Origin: Actinomycetota bacterium
GTDB lineage: Bacteria > Actinomycetota > Thermoleophilia > UBA2241
Length of the DNA stretch: 7,367 bases
Reading direction: 5' to 3'
NCBI GenBank assembly: GCA_003164655.1
Contig: PLTW01000160.1
Location: 1-7,367, forward strand
The first letter of the stretch is position 1; every line of letters begins with the position of its first letter. Below the pieces are notes generated by a model, which was given only the letters and a program-made list of their open reading frames with translations, was not told the DNA's origin and made no database searches. Both the position numbers and the translations under genes were made by a program. Shown in pieces: positions 5,879-7,367 of the stretch.

Positions 5879-7367
5879 GCCGACCCCCCAGAACGACATT
5901 TTGGCGCCCGGCAGCGCCGCCACCGCGGCCCTGGTGGTCGGCGGCGCCGTAGTCACGGCGGGGCTCATGGGCTTCGCCCTGCGCGGCCCCGAATCATCGA
6001 TCCACCTGGCGATCGCCCTCGGTCTGCCCCTCGTTATGGGAGTAGCCGTGATCGTCGTGCTCGCCCGCCGGCGGCTCGCGCGACTGCGGGTGAGCCGCCT
6101 CCTGGTGGCGGCCGTCGTCGCGCTGCCGGCGCTGGCCGTCCTGGGCCCGGCGCTGGCCCTGCCGCACCTCAGGACGCTGTTCGCGTTTCGCGTCGTACTG
6201 GCCCTCGTCGGCTTTTGCGGGCTGTTGTGGCTCATCGTCGTGCGGCGCCGTTGGCGCTTCGAGGCGACGACCTTCGCGTTTCTGTTCGGCGCCTGGTTTT
6301 GCTGGCTGGTGATCACCCTGGCCTGGGCGCCCGACCGCGGCGCCGGCCTGCGCTACCTGTTCCTGTTCGGCGCCCTGGGCGCCATCGCGATCGCGACGGC
6401 CAGTGCGGGCGTGAGCCGGCGGCGCCTCACGTACCTCCTGTACACGCTGGCGATCGTCTATGGTCTCTCGCTGCTCATCGGGACCGCGGAGTGGCGCTTG
6501 CGCATCCACCTGCCCACCGCGTCGCCGATCTACGCGCACCGCAGCCAGCCTTCTGCCTTCTTTCTTAACACCAACGACTTCGCGACGTACCTGGCGCTGT
6601 GCTGGCCGTTTGTGCTGCTGCTGCCGACCCTGCGGCGACGCGCGTGGGTCGTCGCCCTGACCGCGGCGGCGCTGCTGATCACGTTCGTCGTGCTGCTGTT
6701 CACGGGCTCCCGCACCAGCCTGCTGGCGCTGGTCGTCGAGACCGTCGTCGTCGGGGCGGTGATCGCCATGCGCGGCGACAGGCGCACCCGCCTTGTGGTC
6801 GCGGCGGTCGCCGTCGTAGCCGTGCTCGGCGTGGGTTTTCTGCTGGCCGGCCGCGGCGGCAGCCTGGGGAGCGCGTTCAGCGTCACGCAGCTGGCCGGCC
6901 AGGTCAAGAGCGGCAACGGCAGCGGCGCCGTGCGTTCCCAGCTGCAGATCGCCGGCCTGCACGCGGCCGCCTCGCGCTGGTTTGCCGGAGTCGGGCCGGG
7001 CAACGCCGAGATCGTCGTGGCGCGGCAGAACCCGCAGTTCACCGTGTTCAACCTCCACGACTGGTGGCTCGAGGTGTTCGTCGACGGCGGCCTGCCCGGC
7101 CTGCTGGCCTTCCTCACCATCTATCTGCTGCTGCTGGCGTCGATGGTGCGCGTCGCGCGCTATGCGCGCGACGCGCAGCTGCGTTACCTCGGCGCGGCGA
7201 CGGCGACCGCGCTCGCCGGCTTCATCATCGCCATCGTCGGCCCCAGCACGGCCGTCAAGTTCCCGCCGCTGGCGATCCTCTTTGGCCTGGGGATCGCCGT
7301 CCTCATTCGGGCGCGCCGCGAGGATCGCGAGTCGCCGGCCGGCCCGGCGGCGGCCGGCCCGGCGGCG
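5871..7367 (+). CDS. O-antigen ligase/polymerase family membrane protein, second copy (3' partial)
   Basis: The frame is open from ATG 5871 to the window edge, 499 codons without a stop. The ATG overlaps the glycosyltransferase stop by 8 nt. The protein has about ten or more hydrophobic segments and Wzy_C/WaaL landmarks: FFLNTNDFATYLAL (230-243), a motif shared with TuaE-like polymerases; TGSRTSLLALVVE (278-290); an external loop about 323-395 with Arg355 and GVGPGN (373-378); and LHDWWLEVFVDGGLPGLLAFL (395-415, His396 candidate catalytic). In that last motif Asp405 stands where many relatives have Glu. It differs clearly from the ligase at 104-1666, so the two are diverged relatives and not a recent duplication. 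Its likely role is outer-face polymerisation or ligation of a glycan made with the adjacent glycosyltransferase. Only a charged, Gly/Pro/Ala-rich tail follows the last helix, so the gene is probably nearly complete. Confidence 0.88.
   Translation, partial: MAEPTPQNDILAPGSAATAALVVGGAVVTAGLMGFALRGPESSIHLAIALGLPLVMGVAVIVVLARRRLARLRVSRLLVAAVVALPALAVLGPALALPHLRTLFAFRVVLALVGFCGLLWLIVVRRRWRFEATTFAFLFGAWFCWLVITLAWAPDRGAGLRYLFLFGALGAIAIATASAGVSRRRLTYLLYTLAIVYGLSLLIGTAEWRLRIHLPTASPIYAHRSQPSAFFLNTNDFATYLALCWPFVLLLPTLRRRAWVVALTAAALLITFVVLLFTGSRTSLLALVVETVVVGAVIAMRGDRRTRLVVAAVAVVAVLGVGFLLAGRGGSLGSAFSVTQLAGQVKSGNGSGAVRSQLQIAGLHAAASRWFAGVGPGNAEIVVARQNPQFTVFNLHDWWLEVFVDGGLPGLLAFLTIYLLLLASMVRVARYARDAQLRYLGAATATALAGFIIAIVGPSTAVKFPPLAILFGLGIAVLIRARREDRESPAGPAAAGPAA
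7338..7367 (+). repeat. Two exact 15-bp tandem repeats at the window end
   Basis: GCCGGCCCGGCGGCG occurs twice back to back (7338-7352 and 7353-7367), in frame, encoding AGPAA twice in the C-terminal tail of the second ligase. The array touches the edge and may continue, so the copy number is unknown. Confidence 0.7.

Noticed and set aside
4439..6316. 625-codon minus-strand open frame opposite the glycosyltransferase and start of the second ligase
   Set aside because: Its translation is low-complexity Arg/Ala/Gly-rich with no recognisable fold, and it overlaps two well-supported plus-strand genes.
5994..7058. 354-codon minus-strand open frame opposite the second ligase
   Set aside because: It is a highly charged Gln/Arg/Asp-rich shadow of hydrophobic codons; the plus strand encodes the Wzy_C/WaaL motifs.
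1..7367. CRISPR arrays, insertion sequences, tRNA or rRNA genes
   Set aside because: No spaced direct repeats, transposase motifs, terminal inverted repeats or RNA gene signatures were seen when reading through the window.

Overview
The window looks like chromosomal DNA from a very GC-rich bacterium, most likely an actinobacterium. By eye it is around 70% GC, codon third positions are almost all G or C, and genes are tightly packed with short gaps. A SpoIID-domain protein beside actinobacterial-style O-antigen ligase-fold proteins would fit a lineage such as Thermoleophilia, but no rRNA or marker gene is present, so the taxonomy is an inference.

Layout. Positions 1-3157 are read rightward. 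They hold the Ala/Pro-rich tail of an unknown protein (1-96), a large multi-membrane O-antigen ligase/polymerase-family protein (104-1666, probably starting at a CTG), a small dimeric alpha-beta barrel (ABM-like) protein (1700-1981), a small PNPOx-like flavin-binding protein (2071-2484) and a histidine phosphatase (2498-3157). A strong hairpin lies before the PNPOx-like gene. A palindrome overlaps the phosphatase stop codon, where this run meets the leftward gene head-on. That leftward gene (3183-4382) encodes an exported SpoIID-domain protein with an added C-terminal beta-sandwich domain. Positions 4383-4606 form a divergent control region. Leftward it has a good housekeeping-type promoter (TTGCCA, 17 bp, GATAAT). 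Rightward it has a TAAGAT -10 box exactly placed for a leaderless transcript that opens with a 24-codon mini-ORF. From 4607 on, a family-4-type glycosyltransferase (4607-5878) overlaps a second O-antigen ligase/polymerase-family protein (from 5871, running off the window).

How the genes may work together. The glycosyltransferase and the two O-antigen ligase-fold proteins point to a locus that builds and polymerises or attaches an envelope or exported glycan. Sugars would be added in the cytoplasm, and polymerisation or ligation would take place on the outer face of the membrane. The SpoIID-type protein would act outside the membrane on peptidoglycan, so local wall opening or remodelling around glycan export is a reasonable hypothesis. 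The ABM-like, PNPOx-like and phosphatase genes look like a small-molecule housekeeping segment between the two glycan blocks. No mobile element, CRISPR array, tRNA or rRNA was seen. Apart from the divergent control region, no gene-free stretch exceeds about 90 bases.
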